A stretch of DNA of 64,000 nucleotides from an uncultured Alphaproteobacteria bacterium (GTDB lineage Bacteria > Pseudomonadota > Alphaproteobacteria > GCA-2731375). The translations under genes and the position numbers were made by a program. Of this stretch, positions 8,462 through 16,957 are shown piece by piece. How positions within the stretch are numbered: the first letter of the stretch is position 1; every line of letters begins with the position of its first letter. Below the pieces are notes generated by a model. The model was not told where the DNA came from and did no database searches. It was given only the letters and a program-made list of their open reading frames with translations. The stretch spans positions 1,938,557-2,002,556 of the forward strand of contig CATOSZ010000003.1 of the NCBI GenBank assembly GCA_951812805.1. Direction: 5' to 3'.

Positions 8462-10174
8462 ATGTCGACGACAGATGCCAACCACGCTTCGGGCGCGGCC
8501 CATCGGACCTTTCATCCAGGCCGCGGCAAAGGCCGGGGCCGGGGCACGCCGAAAGGCCGCCAGGTCGACGCGAGCGCGCTTGCGGAGGTATGCGCCGTGT
8601 TGGGCGATGCGCCCCGGCGCGCCGATCTGCTGATCGAGCATTTGCATGCCGTGCAGGACCGCTTCGGCCACCTGGGCGCGGCGCATCTGGCCGCGCTCGC
8701 CGAAGAAATGCGCATGGCGATGGCCGAGGTCTACGAGGTCGCGACCTTTTATCACAACTTCGACGTGGTCCGGGAGGACGAGACGGCGCCGCCCGAAGTC
8801 ACGGTGCGGGTCTGCGACAGCCTGACCTGCGCCATGCTCGGCGCGGCGGATTTACAGAAGTCCCTGGCGGAGGGGCTGGGCGCCGAGGTGCGGGTCACGC
8901 ACGGCGCCTGCATGGGCCGCTGCGACCAGGGCCCGATCGTTCGGATCGGCCGGCGCTATCTCGCCGATCCCGATCTCGACGCGGTCCAGGCGGCGATCAA
9001 GGGCAGCGACGACGACGATCTGCCGGACTATACGGACCTCGCCGCCTACCGGGCCGAAGGCGGCTATGCCCTGCTCGGCCAATGCCTCGGCGGCGAAAGA
9101 ACGCCCGAATCGGTGATCGAGCTGTTGGAGGATTCGGGCCTGCGCGGGCTCGGCGGCGCCGGCTTCCCGACGGGGCGCAAGTGGCGCTTCGTCCGCCAGG
9201 AGGCCGGGCCCCGGCTGATGGCCGTGAACGCCGACGAGAGCGAGCCCGGCACCTTCAAGGACCGCTATTATCTGGCGCGCGATCCGCACCGCTTCCTCGA
9301 AGGCATGCTGGTGGGCGCCTGGGTGGTCGAAGCCGCGGACGTCTACCTCTACCTCCGCGACGAGTATCCGGACCTGCGCCGCATCCTGCAGCGGGAGATC
9401 GCGGCGCTGGCTACGCTGGGCCTGGCCCTGCCGACGATCCACCTGCGGCGGGGCGCCGGCGCCTACATCTGCGGCGAAGAATCGGCGATGCTGGAAAGCA
9501 TCGAGGGCAAGCGCGGCCTGCCCCGCCACAAGCCGCCGTTCCCGAGCCAGGTCGGCCTGTTCGGCCAGCCGACGCTGATCAACAACGTCGAAACGCTCTA
9601 TTGGGTGCGCGACCTGGTCGAACGCGGGCCCGAGTGGTTCAAGACCCAGGGCAAGGAGGGCCACGTCGGCCTGCGCACTTTCTCGGTCTCCGGCCGCGTG
9701 CGCGAACCGGGCGTGAAGCTGACGCCGGCCGGCATCAGCCTGAGCGAGCTGATCGAGACGCATTGCGGCGGCATGGCCGAGGGACACGTCCTGAAGGCCT
9801 TTCTGCCGGGCGGCGCCTCGGGCGGGATCTTCCCCGCCTCGATGGCGGACCTGCCGTTGGATTTCGGCACCTTCGAGGCGCACGGCGGCTTCATCGGCTC
9901 GGCCGCGATCATCGTCCTCTCGGAAAGCGACATGGTGGCCGACGCGGCCCGCAACCTCACCGCCTTCTTCCACGACGAAAGCTGCGGCCAATGCACGCCC
10001 TGCCGGGTCGGCACGGAAAAGGCCTTGGCGGCGATGGCCGGCGGGTCGTGGCAGCCGGCGCAGCTGGAAGACCTCTGCGGCGTCATGGCCGAGGCCTCGA
10101 TCTGTGGGCTCGGCCAGGCGGCGGCCAACCCGATCCGCTCGGCGATGAAATATTTTTCGGAGGAACTGCCATGA
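8462..10174 (+). CDS. fdsB: NAD-dependent formate dehydrogenase, fused gamma-beta subunit (NuoE-NuoF-like)
   Basis: A 570-aa protein. The N-terminal 2Fe-2S thioredoxin-like domain has Cys118, Cys123, Cys150 and Cys154 (CDSLTC and GACMGRC). The NuoF-like domain follows, with FMN/NADH loop GLRGLGGAGFPTGRKW (about 227-241), AGAYICGEESAMLESIEG, and 4Fe-4S ligands in SCGQCTPCRVG near the C-terminus. In soluble formate dehydrogenases the gamma and beta parts pass electrons from the molybdenum subunit to NAD+; they are often separate genes and are fused here. The N-terminal 35 residues are basic and low complexity. A CGGAGGG ribosome site precedes ATG 8462. The stop overlaps fdsA (ATGA). Confidence 0.92.
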   Translation: MSTTDANHASGAAHRTFHPGRGKGRGRGTPKGRQVDASALAEVCAVLGDAPRRADLLIEHLHAVQDRFGHLGAAHLAALAEEMRMAMAEVYEVATFYHNFDVVREDETAPPEVTVRVCDSLTCAMLGAADLQKSLAEGLGAEVRVTHGACMGRCDQGPIVRIGRRYLADPDLDAVQAAIKGSDDDDLPDYTDLAAYRAEGGYALLGQCLGGERTPESVIELLEDSGLRGLGGAGFPTGRKWRFVRQEAGPRLMAVNADESEPGTFKDRYYLARDPHRFLEGMLVGAWVVEAADVYLYLRDEYPDLRRILQREIAALATLGLALPTIHLRRGAGAYICGEESAMLESIEGKRGLPRHKPPFPSQVGLFGQPTLINNVETLYWVRDLVERGPEWFKTQGKEGHVGLRTFSVSGRVREPGVKLTPAGISLSELIETHCGGMAEGHVLKAFLPGGASGGIFPASMADLPLDFGTFEAHGGFIGSAAIIVLSESDMVADAARNLTAFFHDESCGQCTPCRVGTEKALAAMAGGSWQPAQLEDLCGVMAEASICGLGQAAANPIRSAMKYFSEELP

Positions 10175-12924
10175 GCGCGCCCATCACCTTCGAGCTCGAC
10201 GGCCGCGAGGTTCGCGCGCATCCGGGTGAAAGCATCTGGCAGGTGGCGGAGCGCGAGGGCACGGTACTGCCCCATCTCTGCTATTCGACCGCCGCGACCT
10301 ACCGGGCCGACGGCAACTGCCGCGCCTGCATGGTGGAGATCGAGGGCGAGCGCGTCCTGGCCGCCTCCTGCATCCGCCAGCCGACGCCGGGCATGAAGGT
10401 GACGACCGGGAACGAGCGGGCGACGACCGCGCGCAAGATGGTCATGGAGCTGCTGCTCGCCGACCAGCCGGCGCGCGAGGCGGCGCACGACCCGAATTCC
10501 CGGTTGTGGAACTGGGCCGAGGCGCAGGAGGTGACGGAAAGCCGCTTCGCCCCACGCGCGGCGGCGCCCGTCGCCGACCTCAGCCATCCGGCGATGGCGG
10601 TGAACCTGGATGCCTGCATTCACTGCACGCTCTGCGTCCGCGCCTGCCGCGAGGCCCAGGGCAACGACGTCATCGGCATGGCCGGGCGCGGGGCCGAGGC
10701 CCGCATCGTCTTTGATTTCGACGATCCCATGGGGGCGAGCACCTGCGTCGCCTGCGGCGAATGCGTGCAGGCCTGCCCGACCGGCGCATTGATGCCGGCA
10801 AACGAGGTCGGCAAGCAGGCGCCCGACCGCCAGGTAGACTCGGTCTGCCCCTATTGCGGCGTCGGCTGCCAGATCACCTACAACGTGAAGGACGAGCGCA
10901 TCCTCTTCGTCGAGGGCCGCGAGGGCCCGGCCAACATGGGCCGGCTCTGCGTGAAGGGCCGCTTCGGCTTCGACTACATCCATCATCCGCACCGCCTGAC
11001 CAAGCCGATGATCCGCAAGCCGGGCGTGGCCAAGGACGATGTCGAGATCGATCCGGCCAACCCCTGGACCCATTTCCGCGAGGCGAGCTGGGACGAGGCC
11101 CTGGATGTCGCCGCCAACGGGCTGAAGGGCATCCGCGATGCCCGCGGCGGCGGCGCGCTCGCCGGCTTCGGTTCGGCCAAGGGCTCCAACGAGGAGGCTT
11201 ATCTGTTCCAGAAGCTGGTCCGCGTCGGCTTCGGCACCAACAATGTCGATCACTGCACGCGGCTCTGTCACGCCTCCTCCGTCGCCGCGCTGATGGAAAC
11301 CATCGGCTCCGGCGCGGTCACCGCCCCGTTCACGGAAGCGGTGAACAGCGACGTCGTCATGGTGATCGGCGCCAACCCGACGGTGAACCATCCCGTCGCC
11401 GCCACCTTCTTCAAGAACGCGGTCGCCGCCGGCACCAAGCTGATCGTCGTCGACCCGCGCGGTCAGGCGCTCAGCCGGCACGCCACCTGGATGTTGCAGG
11501 AAAAGCCCGGCAGCGACGTGGCGCTGCTGAACGCGATGATGCATGTCATCGTCACCGAGGGCCTGGTGGACGCGCAATACATCCAGGCGCATACGGAAAA
11601 CTACGAGGATCTCGCCGCCCATCTCGCCGCCTTCTCGCCGGAAGCGATGGAGCCGGTGACGGGCGTGCCGGCCGACGACGTGCGCGCCGCGGCCCGCGCC
11701 TTCGCCACCGCCAAGGCGGCCATGGTGTTCTGGGGCATGGGCATCTCCCAGCATGTGCACGGCACCGACAACGCGCGCTGTTTGATCTCGCTCTGCCTGA
11801 TGTGCGGCCAGGTCGGCCGGCCCGGCAGCGGCCTGCATCCCCTGCGCGGCCAGAACAACGTGCAGGGCGCCTCCGACGCGGGGCTGATCCCGATGTTCTT
11901 TCCCGACTACCAGTCGGTCGAGAACCCGGAGATCCGCGAGAAATTCGAACGCTTCTGGGACGCCGAGATCGATCCGGTGAAGGGATTGACGGTGGTCGAG
12001 ATCACCGATGCGGTGCATCGCGGCGAGATCGCCGGCATGTACATCATGGGCGAAAACCCGGCGATGTCCGATCCCGACGTGTCGCACGCTCGCGCCGGCC
12101 TCGCCATGCTGGACCATCTCGTGGTGCAGGACCTGTTCCTGACCGAGACCGCCTGCTACGCCGACGTCGTGTTGCCCGCTTCCGCCTGGCCGGAGAAGGA
12201 CGGCACCGTCACCAACACCAACCGGCAGGTGCAGATGGGCCGCAAGGCACTGGCCTTGCCGGGCGAGGCGCGGCAGGACCTGGAGATCATCCAGGAGATG
12301 GCCAACCGCCTGGGCCTCGAGTGGAGCTACGCCGGCCCGGCCGACGTCTTCGAGGAGATGCGCGGGGTCATGGCCTCGATCCAGGGCATCGCCTGGCAGC
12401 GGCTGGAGGCGGAAAGCTCCGTCACTTACCCCTGCGCCGACGAGAACGATCCGGGCCAGGCGGTCATCTTCGGCGACGGCTTCCCGACGCCCAGCGGGCG
12501 CGGCAAGTTCGTGCCGGCCGCGATCATCCCGCCGGACGAAACGCCGGACGAGGACTACCCCCTCGTGCTGACGACGGGACGGGTGCTGGAGCATTGGCAC
12601 ACCGGCGCCATGACCCGGCGCGCCGGCGTGCTCGACAGCCTGGAACCGGCACCGACCGCGCATCTCTCGCCGGGCGATGCGGCGACGCTGGGCCTCGTCG
12701 CCGGCGGCCGGGTCCGGGTCGAGAGCCGGCGCGGCGCCGTCGAGCTCGACGTCAGGATCGATGGCGGTGTACCGGCGGGCCTGGTCTTCATCCCCTTCTG
12801 CTTTGCCGAGGCGGCGGCGAACCTGCTGACCAACGCCGCCCTCGATCCCTTCGGCAAGATCCCGGAGGTGAAGTTCTGCGCCGTCCGCGCCCGCCCGCTG
12901 AGCGACGTCCAGGCGGCGGAGTAG
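10171..12924 (+). CDS. fdsA: Formate dehydrogenase alpha subunit (molybdopterin, FdsA type)
   Basis: A 917-aa catalytic subunit. The N-terminal 2Fe-2S ferredoxin domain (Cys37, 50, 53, 67) is followed by NuoG-like and 2x4Fe-4S ferredoxin ligands (CIHCTLCVRAC, CVACGECVQAC), the 4Fe-4S of the Mo domain (CPYCGVGC, about 226-233), and the bis-MGD catalytic domains. The Mo ligand is Cys366 in HCTRLCHASS, so this is a cysteine and not a selenocysteine enzyme. It oxidises formate to CO2 in the cytoplasm, with NAD+ reduced on the partner subunit. ATG 10171 overlaps the fdsB stop. No fdhD/fdsC or fdsD chaperone gene is visible next to it. Confidence 0.94.
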   Translation: MSAPITFELDGREVRAHPGESIWQVAEREGTVLPHLCYSTAATYRADGNCRACMVEIEGERVLAASCIRQPTPGMKVTTGNERATTARKMVMELLLADQPAREAAHDPNSRLWNWAEAQEVTESRFAPRAAAPVADLSHPAMAVNLDACIHCTLCVRACREAQGNDVIGMAGRGAEARIVFDFDDPMGASTCVACGECVQACPTGALMPANEVGKQAPDRQVDSVCPYCGVGCQITYNVKDERILFVEGREGPANMGRLCVKGRFGFDYIHHPHRLTKPMIRKPGVAKDDVEIDPANPWTHFREASWDEALDVAANGLKGIRDARGGGALAGFGSAKGSNEEAYLFQKLVRVGFGTNNVDHCTRLCHASSVAALMETIGSGAVTAPFTEAVNSDVVMVIGANPTVNHPVAATFFKNAVAAGTKLIVVDPRGQALSRHATWMLQEKPGSDVALLNAMMHVIVTEGLVDAQYIQAHTENYEDLAAHLAAFSPEAMEPVTGVPADDVRAAARAFATAKAAMVFWGMGISQHVHGTDNARCLISLCLMCGQVGRPGSGLHPLRGQNNVQGASDAGLIPMFFPDYQSVENPEIREKFERFWDAEIDPVKGLTVVEITDAVHRGEIAGMYIMGENPAMSDPDVSHARAGLAMLDHLVVQDLFLTETACYADVVLPASAWPEKDGTVTNTNRQVQMGRKALALPGEARQDLEIIQEMANRLGLEWSYAGPADVFEEMRGVMASIQGIAWQRLEAESSVTYPCADENDPGQAVIFGDGFPTPSGRGKFVPAAIIPPDETPDEDYPLVLTTGRVLEHWHTGAMTRRAGVLDSLEPAPTAHLSPGDAATLGLVAGGRVRVESRRGAVELDVRIDGGVPAGLVFIPFCFAEAAANLLTNAALDPFGKIPEVKFCAVRARPLSDVQAAE

Positions 12925-13013
12925 GATCCGCCCGTGTGACGGAATAGTGAGAAGCGCGCGTTAACCTCCGGGTGATAGGCTCCGGCTTCGTCAAGCAGCG
13001 GGAGTTTGAGACG

Positions 13014-13442
13014 ATGAGGATAGCGATGGCGGCACTGGTCGCCGGCCTGCTCGCCCTCGGCGCGAGCGGCGCGGAGGCGGCGAAGGGCAAACAGATCAAA
13101 ATCACCGGGGAGATCATAGATTCCTGGTGCTACCTGACGGAGATCATGTATCCGCTCGGCACGGCACATCACCAATGCGCGCTCTGGTGTGCGGTCGGCG
13201 GCATTCCCGTCGGCATCGTCGACGATAAAGGCACCGTCTATGTCATCCTGAAGGTCGAGGACGAGCCGGGCAACGTCGCCCCCAAGGGCGTGCTGGACAT
13301 CCAGACCCACAAGGTGACCTACGAGGGCACCGCCTACGAGCGGGACGGCATGAAATACCTGCTGGTCTCGAAGCTGGTCGAGGATGCCGGCATCGTCAAC
13401 ATGACGCACGAAGACTACGGCATCCAGCCGTTCGGAGATTGA
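13014..13442 (+). CDS. Secreted Cys-rich protein of unknown function (first of a pair)
   Basis: A 142-aa protein. ATG 13014, after GGGAGTTTGAG, starts a Sec signal peptide (MRIAMAALVAGLLALGASG, cleavage near AEA). The mature part has GEIIDSWCYL and then AHHQCALWCAVGGIPVGIV, with two His and three Cys that could bind a metal or heme or form disulfides. A small beta-rich module follows (DDKGTVYVILK). No family is named with confidence. It lies 89 bp after fdsA and 4 bp before a second protein with the same overall plan. A periplasmic location is predicted; function unknown. Confidence 0.8.
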   Translation: MRIAMAALVAGLLALGASGAEAAKGKQIKITGEIIDSWCYLTEIMYPLGTAHHQCALWCAVGGIPVGIVDDKGTVYVILKVEDEPGNVAPKGVLDIQTHKVTYEGTAYERDGMKYLLVSKLVEDAGIVNMTHEDYGIQPFGD

Positions 13443-13446
13443 AGCC

Positions 13447-13974
13447 ATGATGCGCATTATCATCACCATGTGCGCCGCGCTGGCGCTCACCGTCGGTTCC
13501 GCCCAGGCGGCCGACGAATGGGGTATCGAGGGCGAAAAGAAGGATCGCTTCGAGGCCAAGGTCGTCGATGTGCTGTGTGAGCTTGCCGGCGATTGCCCGG
13601 CCGAATGCGGCAAGGGCACCCGCCAGCTCGGCCTGCTGAAGGACGACGGCACGCTGGTCCTGGCGATCAAGAACAATTTCCCCTTCACCGGTGCGACGCG
13701 CGATTTGCAGCACTTCTGCGGCCAACGGGTCGTGGCGGACGGCCTCTCGATCGAGAACCGCGGTTCCAAGTTCTTCACGGTGCAGTTCGTGAAGCCCTTG
13801 CCCGAAGGCAAGTGGCAGCGGGCCAACCGCTGGGTCGAAACCTGGGCCGAGGAGAACGGCGTGGCGGCCGACAGCAAGAAGGCACAGCGGTGGTTCCGCA
13901 ACGATCCCACCGTGGCCGAAATCCAAAAGCGCGAGGGCGGTCTGCTCGGCATTCCCGGCCTGAAAGCCGAATAG
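13447..13974 (+). CDS. Secreted Cys-rich protein of unknown function (second of the pair)
   Basis: A 175-aa protein with signal peptide MMRIIITMCAALALTVGSAQA and a mature domain resembling that of its upstream neighbour: KVVDVLCELAGDCPAECGKG, then LLKDDGTLVLAIKNN and a Cys in LQHFCGQRV. The shared order (VVD/IID-x-C, a Cys cluster, DDGT/DKGT then a hydrophobic strand) suggests an old duplication. A C-terminal extension of about 50 residues is unique to this copy. It is followed by a strong rho-independent terminator, so it closes the transcription unit that may begin with fdsB. No function can be assigned. Confidence 0.8.
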   Translation: MMRIIITMCAALALTVGSAQAADEWGIEGEKKDRFEAKVVDVLCELAGDCPAECGKGTRQLGLLKDDGTLVLAIKNNFPFTGATRDLQHFCGQRVVADGLSIENRGSKFFTVQFVKPLPEGKWQRANRWVETWAEENGVAADSKKAQRWFRNDPTVAEIQKREGGLLGIPGLKAE

Positions 13975-13997
13975 CCTTCCCCCGACGGATCCATGGA

Positions 13998-14032
13998 CCG
14001 CCGGCGCCCCGGGCGCCGGCGGTTTATTTTTT
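13998..14032 (+). terminator. Rho-independent terminator after the fds/secreted-protein unit
   Basis: An 11-bp perfect GC-rich stem (CCGCCGGCGCC at 13998-14008, complement at 14012-14022) with a 3-nt loop is followed by TTTATTTTTT on the plus strand. The T tract overlaps the stop codon of the convergent dctP gene. On the minus strand no T run follows, so it works mainly for the plus-strand genes. Confidence 0.88.
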
Positions 14033-15178
14033 CGGCGAGGGCTTGGCGTAGGCGAAGGGCAGGTTGCGGGCGCTTTGATAGGCCCGGTCGGAAATGTTGC
14101 TCCAGCCGACGGCGCCCTTGCGGAACTCGAGAATGGCGTCCAGCACCTTGCGGCTGAGCTTGTCGCGGCGGGCGAACTCGTTCAGCACCTCGCCCGACAG
14201 CTTGCCGACCCGGTTCAACAGGGCGTCCGGGAACTTCTTCACGACCACCTTGTGTTCGGCCTTCAGGGTCGCCAGCGCCGCGTAGTTGCGCGCCGTCACC
14301 TCCGACAGCACCATCTGGTTGACCGCCGCGTTGGCGCCGCGCACCACCGCCTTCAGATCGTCGGGAAGCTGCTCCCAGGCCTTCAGGTTGATGAAGTTGT
14401 CGAGGCAGGTCGCCGGCTCCTGCCAGCCGGGATAATGATAGATCTTGGCATGTTCCTGCAGGCCGAGGGCGAGATCGCCGTCCGGCCCGCTCCAGGTCGC
14501 CGCCTTGATCTTGCCGGCCGCGAGCGCCGGCGCGATTTCCCCGGCCCCCAGGCTCGCGACCTTGGCGCCTGCCGCCGTCATCACCGCGGCGCCCAGGCCC
14601 GCCGCGCGGATCGACAAACCCTTGTAGCCACCGGCTCCCTTCAATTCCTTCTTGAACCAGCCGCCCATCTGCATCCCGGTATTGCCGGCCGGAAAGAACT
14701 TGCAGCCGAGTTGGCGGTAGACCTCGTCCGCCAACGCCTGGCCGCCGCCGAAGTGGAACCAGGCGTTCATTTCCTCCGATGTCAGGCCGAAGGGCATTGA
14801 GGCGAGAAACCAGGTGGCCGGAACCTTGTCGCCCCAAAAGTGCGGCGCGCCATGACCCATCTCGACTTCGCCGGCCAACACCGCGTCCATGGCCTCGCGT
14901 GCCGAATAGAGCTCGCCCGCACCGTAGACGCTGACCGTCAGCCGGCCGTCCGAGCCCTTGGTAATGAGATCGGCCAGCAGTTCGGCGCCGCTGCCGAAGC
15001 CCGGAAAGTGTTTGGGCCAGGTTGTCACCAGGCCCCACTCGCGCCGCCCCTGGGCGATCGCCGGCGCCGGAAAGGCCGCACTGCCGGCGGCGGCCGCCGC
15101 ACCGAGTGCCGCAGCCTTCAGGAAACCGCGCCGACCACCCGGGAGAAGCTTTTTCGACCCCTGGTCCTTCACGCCCAT
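14024..15178 (-). CDS. TRAP transporter substrate-binding protein, DctP family, Tat-exported
   Basis: A protein of about 384 aa. The N-terminus carries a twin-arginine signal (GRRGFLKAAALGAAA, cleavage near APAIA). The mature domain shows DctP-family blocks: WGLVTTWPKHFPGFG, GAGELYSAREAMDAV, GHGAPHFWGDKVP and AGNTGMQMGGW. It resembles the mannitol/chloroaromatic branch of TRAP binding proteins, which deliver organic acids to a membrane DctQM pair. No dctQ or dctM gene lies nearby, so this is an orphan. ATG 15178 was chosen over 15196 because GGCGGAGGCGAGGGCG precedes it. Confidence 0.88.
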   Translation of the reverse strand: MGVKDQGSKKLLPGGRRGFLKAAALGAAAAAGSAAFPAPAIAQGRREWGLVTTWPKHFPGFGSGAELLADLITKGSDGRLTVSVYGAGELYSAREAMDAVLAGEVEMGHGAPHFWGDKVPATWFLASMPFGLTSEEMNAWFHFGGGQALADEVYRQLGCKFFPAGNTGMQMGGWFKKELKGAGGYKGLSIRAAGLGAAVMTAAGAKVASLGAGEIAPALAAGKIKAATWSGPDGDLALGLQEHAKIYHYPGWQEPATCLDNFINLKAWEQLPDDLKAVVRGANAAVNQMVLSEVTARNYAALATLKAEHKVVVKKFPDALLNRVGKLSGEVLNEFARRDKLSRKVLDAILEFRKGAVGWSNISDRAYQSARNLPFAYAKPSPKK

Positions 15179-15325
15179 CGCCCTCGCCTCCGCCATCCGG
15201 ATCTGGTCTTGACCCGGGCGATTCTAAAGGCTTTGGCGGGGGACACAACGTGGAAGTAACAGCTTGTGCCGCTCGGCCACTCGCCTATAACTCGGCCCGA
15301 GGAAGCGCAACGAGGGGACGCGCGC

Positions 15326-16867
15326 ATGATGGCCACCTATTCACCCACGCCCGAGGTGCTGGCCTCGGGCATGGCGACCATTCCCGACCTCTTCCGGGCC
15401 CGCGCGCGCATCCATCCCGACCGCATCGCGCTCGAGGAAGCCGAGCGGCAATTGAGCTACGGCGAACTCGCCGTTCGCATCGACCGGCTGGCCCAGGGCC
15501 TCGCCGCGATGGGCGTCGGCCGGGGCGACCGGGTGGCGCTGCTGACCCGCAACTGCCTCGAGTACCTGGAGATCGAACTGGCGGTCGGCAGCCTCGGCGC
15601 GATCACCGCAGCGCAGAACTGGCGCCTGGCGGACCGGGAGCTCGCCCATTGCCTGAACCTGGTCGCCCCCGACGTGGTGATCCTGGCGCCCGAGTTCGTG
15701 CCGGCCGTCGATCGCCTCGACCTGCCGCCGATCCCGCGCGTCGTACTGGGCGAGGACTACGAGCGGTTGATCGCCACCGCGCCCGACGGCACGCCCGACA
15801 TCGCCGTGCATCCGGAGGACGGGCTGGTCATCCTCTATACCTCCGGTACTACCGGTCTGCCCAAGGGGGCGATGATCAGCCACCGGGCCATGGTCGCACG
15901 CGCCATGGTCTATGCGGCGGAATTCAACGTGCCCAACGACAATCACTTCCTTGCCTGGGCGCCGTTCTTCCACATGGCCTCGACCGACCATGGCCTGGCG
16001 ACCTTGCTGCGCGGTGGCCGGGTCATCGCCCTCGACGGCTATCAGGCGGGACCGATGATCGAGTATGCGCTGACCCGACCGCTGTACTGGCTGCAGCTGA
16101 TCCCGGGCATGGTCGAGCCCTTCATCACCGAAATCAGGGACCTCGGCGGGCGCTTCGACAATATCCGGATCATCGGTGCCATGGCCGACCTGGTACCGCC
16201 GCACCAGCTGGCCGAGGTCACCGGCCTGATGGGCGCCGGCTATTTCAATTCCTTCGGCTCGACCGAGACGGGAATCCCCCCGGTCGGCTTCTCGGTAACG
16301 CCGATCGGCGAGCCGCCTGCGAGCCTGTCCAAGCCGCAAAGCCCGTTCTGCGACGTGCGTCTGGTCGATGCCGACGACCGGGACGTCGCGCCGGGCGAGC
16401 CGGGCGAGGTGGCGATGCGCGGCCCGACGCTGTTCAGCGGCTATTGGAACGCCACGGAGACCAACGCGCATGATTTCCGCGGCGGCCGGTTCCACATGGG
16501 CGACGTCATGCGGCGCAACGCCGACGGCACGTTGGATTTCGTCGACCGGGTCAAATACATGATCAAGTCGGGCGGCGAGAACATCTACCCGGCCGAGATC
16601 GAACAGGTCATCATGGGCGATGCCCGCATCGACGATGTCGCCGTGGTCCGCAAATCGGACGACCGGTGGGGCGAGGTGCCCGTCGCCTTCATCGCCCGCA
16701 AGGACGAAACCCTGGACGAGGCCGCGGTCATGGCCCGCTGCGGCGGCGCGCTTGCCGGCTACAAGCGGCCGAAGGAAGTCCACTTCATCGCCTTCGACGA
16801 CTTTCCCCGCTCGACCAGCGGCAAGATCCAGCGCCACGCGCTGGAGGCGCGTCTGCAAGGCGATTGA
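15326..16867 (+). CDS. AMP-forming acyl-CoA ligase
   Basis: A 513-aa ANL-superfamily enzyme with P-loop YTSGTTGLPKGA, GSTETG, and the C-terminal hinge/lysine region DRVKYMIKSGGENIYPAEIE and the catalytic Lys in STSGKIQRHALE. It activates a carboxylic acid with ATP and transfers it to CoA; the acid cannot be deduced. ATG 15326 follows CGAGGGGACG. It is divergent from the TRAP binding protein (147 bp between starts), so a link between acid uptake and activation is possible but unproven. It is followed by an M48 peptidase gene after 90 bp. Confidence 0.9.
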   Translation: MMATYSPTPEVLASGMATIPDLFRARARIHPDRIALEEAERQLSYGELAVRIDRLAQGLAAMGVGRGDRVALLTRNCLEYLEIELAVGSLGAITAAQNWRLADRELAHCLNLVAPDVVILAPEFVPAVDRLDLPPIPRVVLGEDYERLIATAPDGTPDIAVHPEDGLVILYTSGTTGLPKGAMISHRAMVARAMVYAAEFNVPNDNHFLAWAPFFHMASTDHGLATLLRGGRVIALDGYQAGPMIEYALTRPLYWLQLIPGMVEPFITEIRDLGGRFDNIRIIGAMADLVPPHQLAEVTGLMGAGYFNSFGSTETGIPPVGFSVTPIGEPPASLSKPQSPFCDVRLVDADDRDVAPGEPGEVAMRGPTLFSGYWNATETNAHDFRGGRFHMGDVMRRNADGTLDFVDRVKYMIKSGGENIYPAEIEQVIMGDARIDDVAVVRKSDDRWGEVPVAFIARKDETLDEAAVMARCGGALAGYKRPKEVHFIAFDDFPRSTSGKIQRHALEARLQGD

Positions 16868-16957
16868 CCCGGGCCGCCGAGGCGGTCGTGGATGGGCGCG
16901 TGAATGCCGGTTATGCTGTCCATCGGCGTGGAGGCCGGAACGAGGGGAGGAGGCACG

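Noticed and set aside
9598..12663. Minus-strand open frame of 1021 codons opposite fdsB and fdsA
   Set aside because: The fds genes carry complete cofactor motifs; the antisense frame has none.
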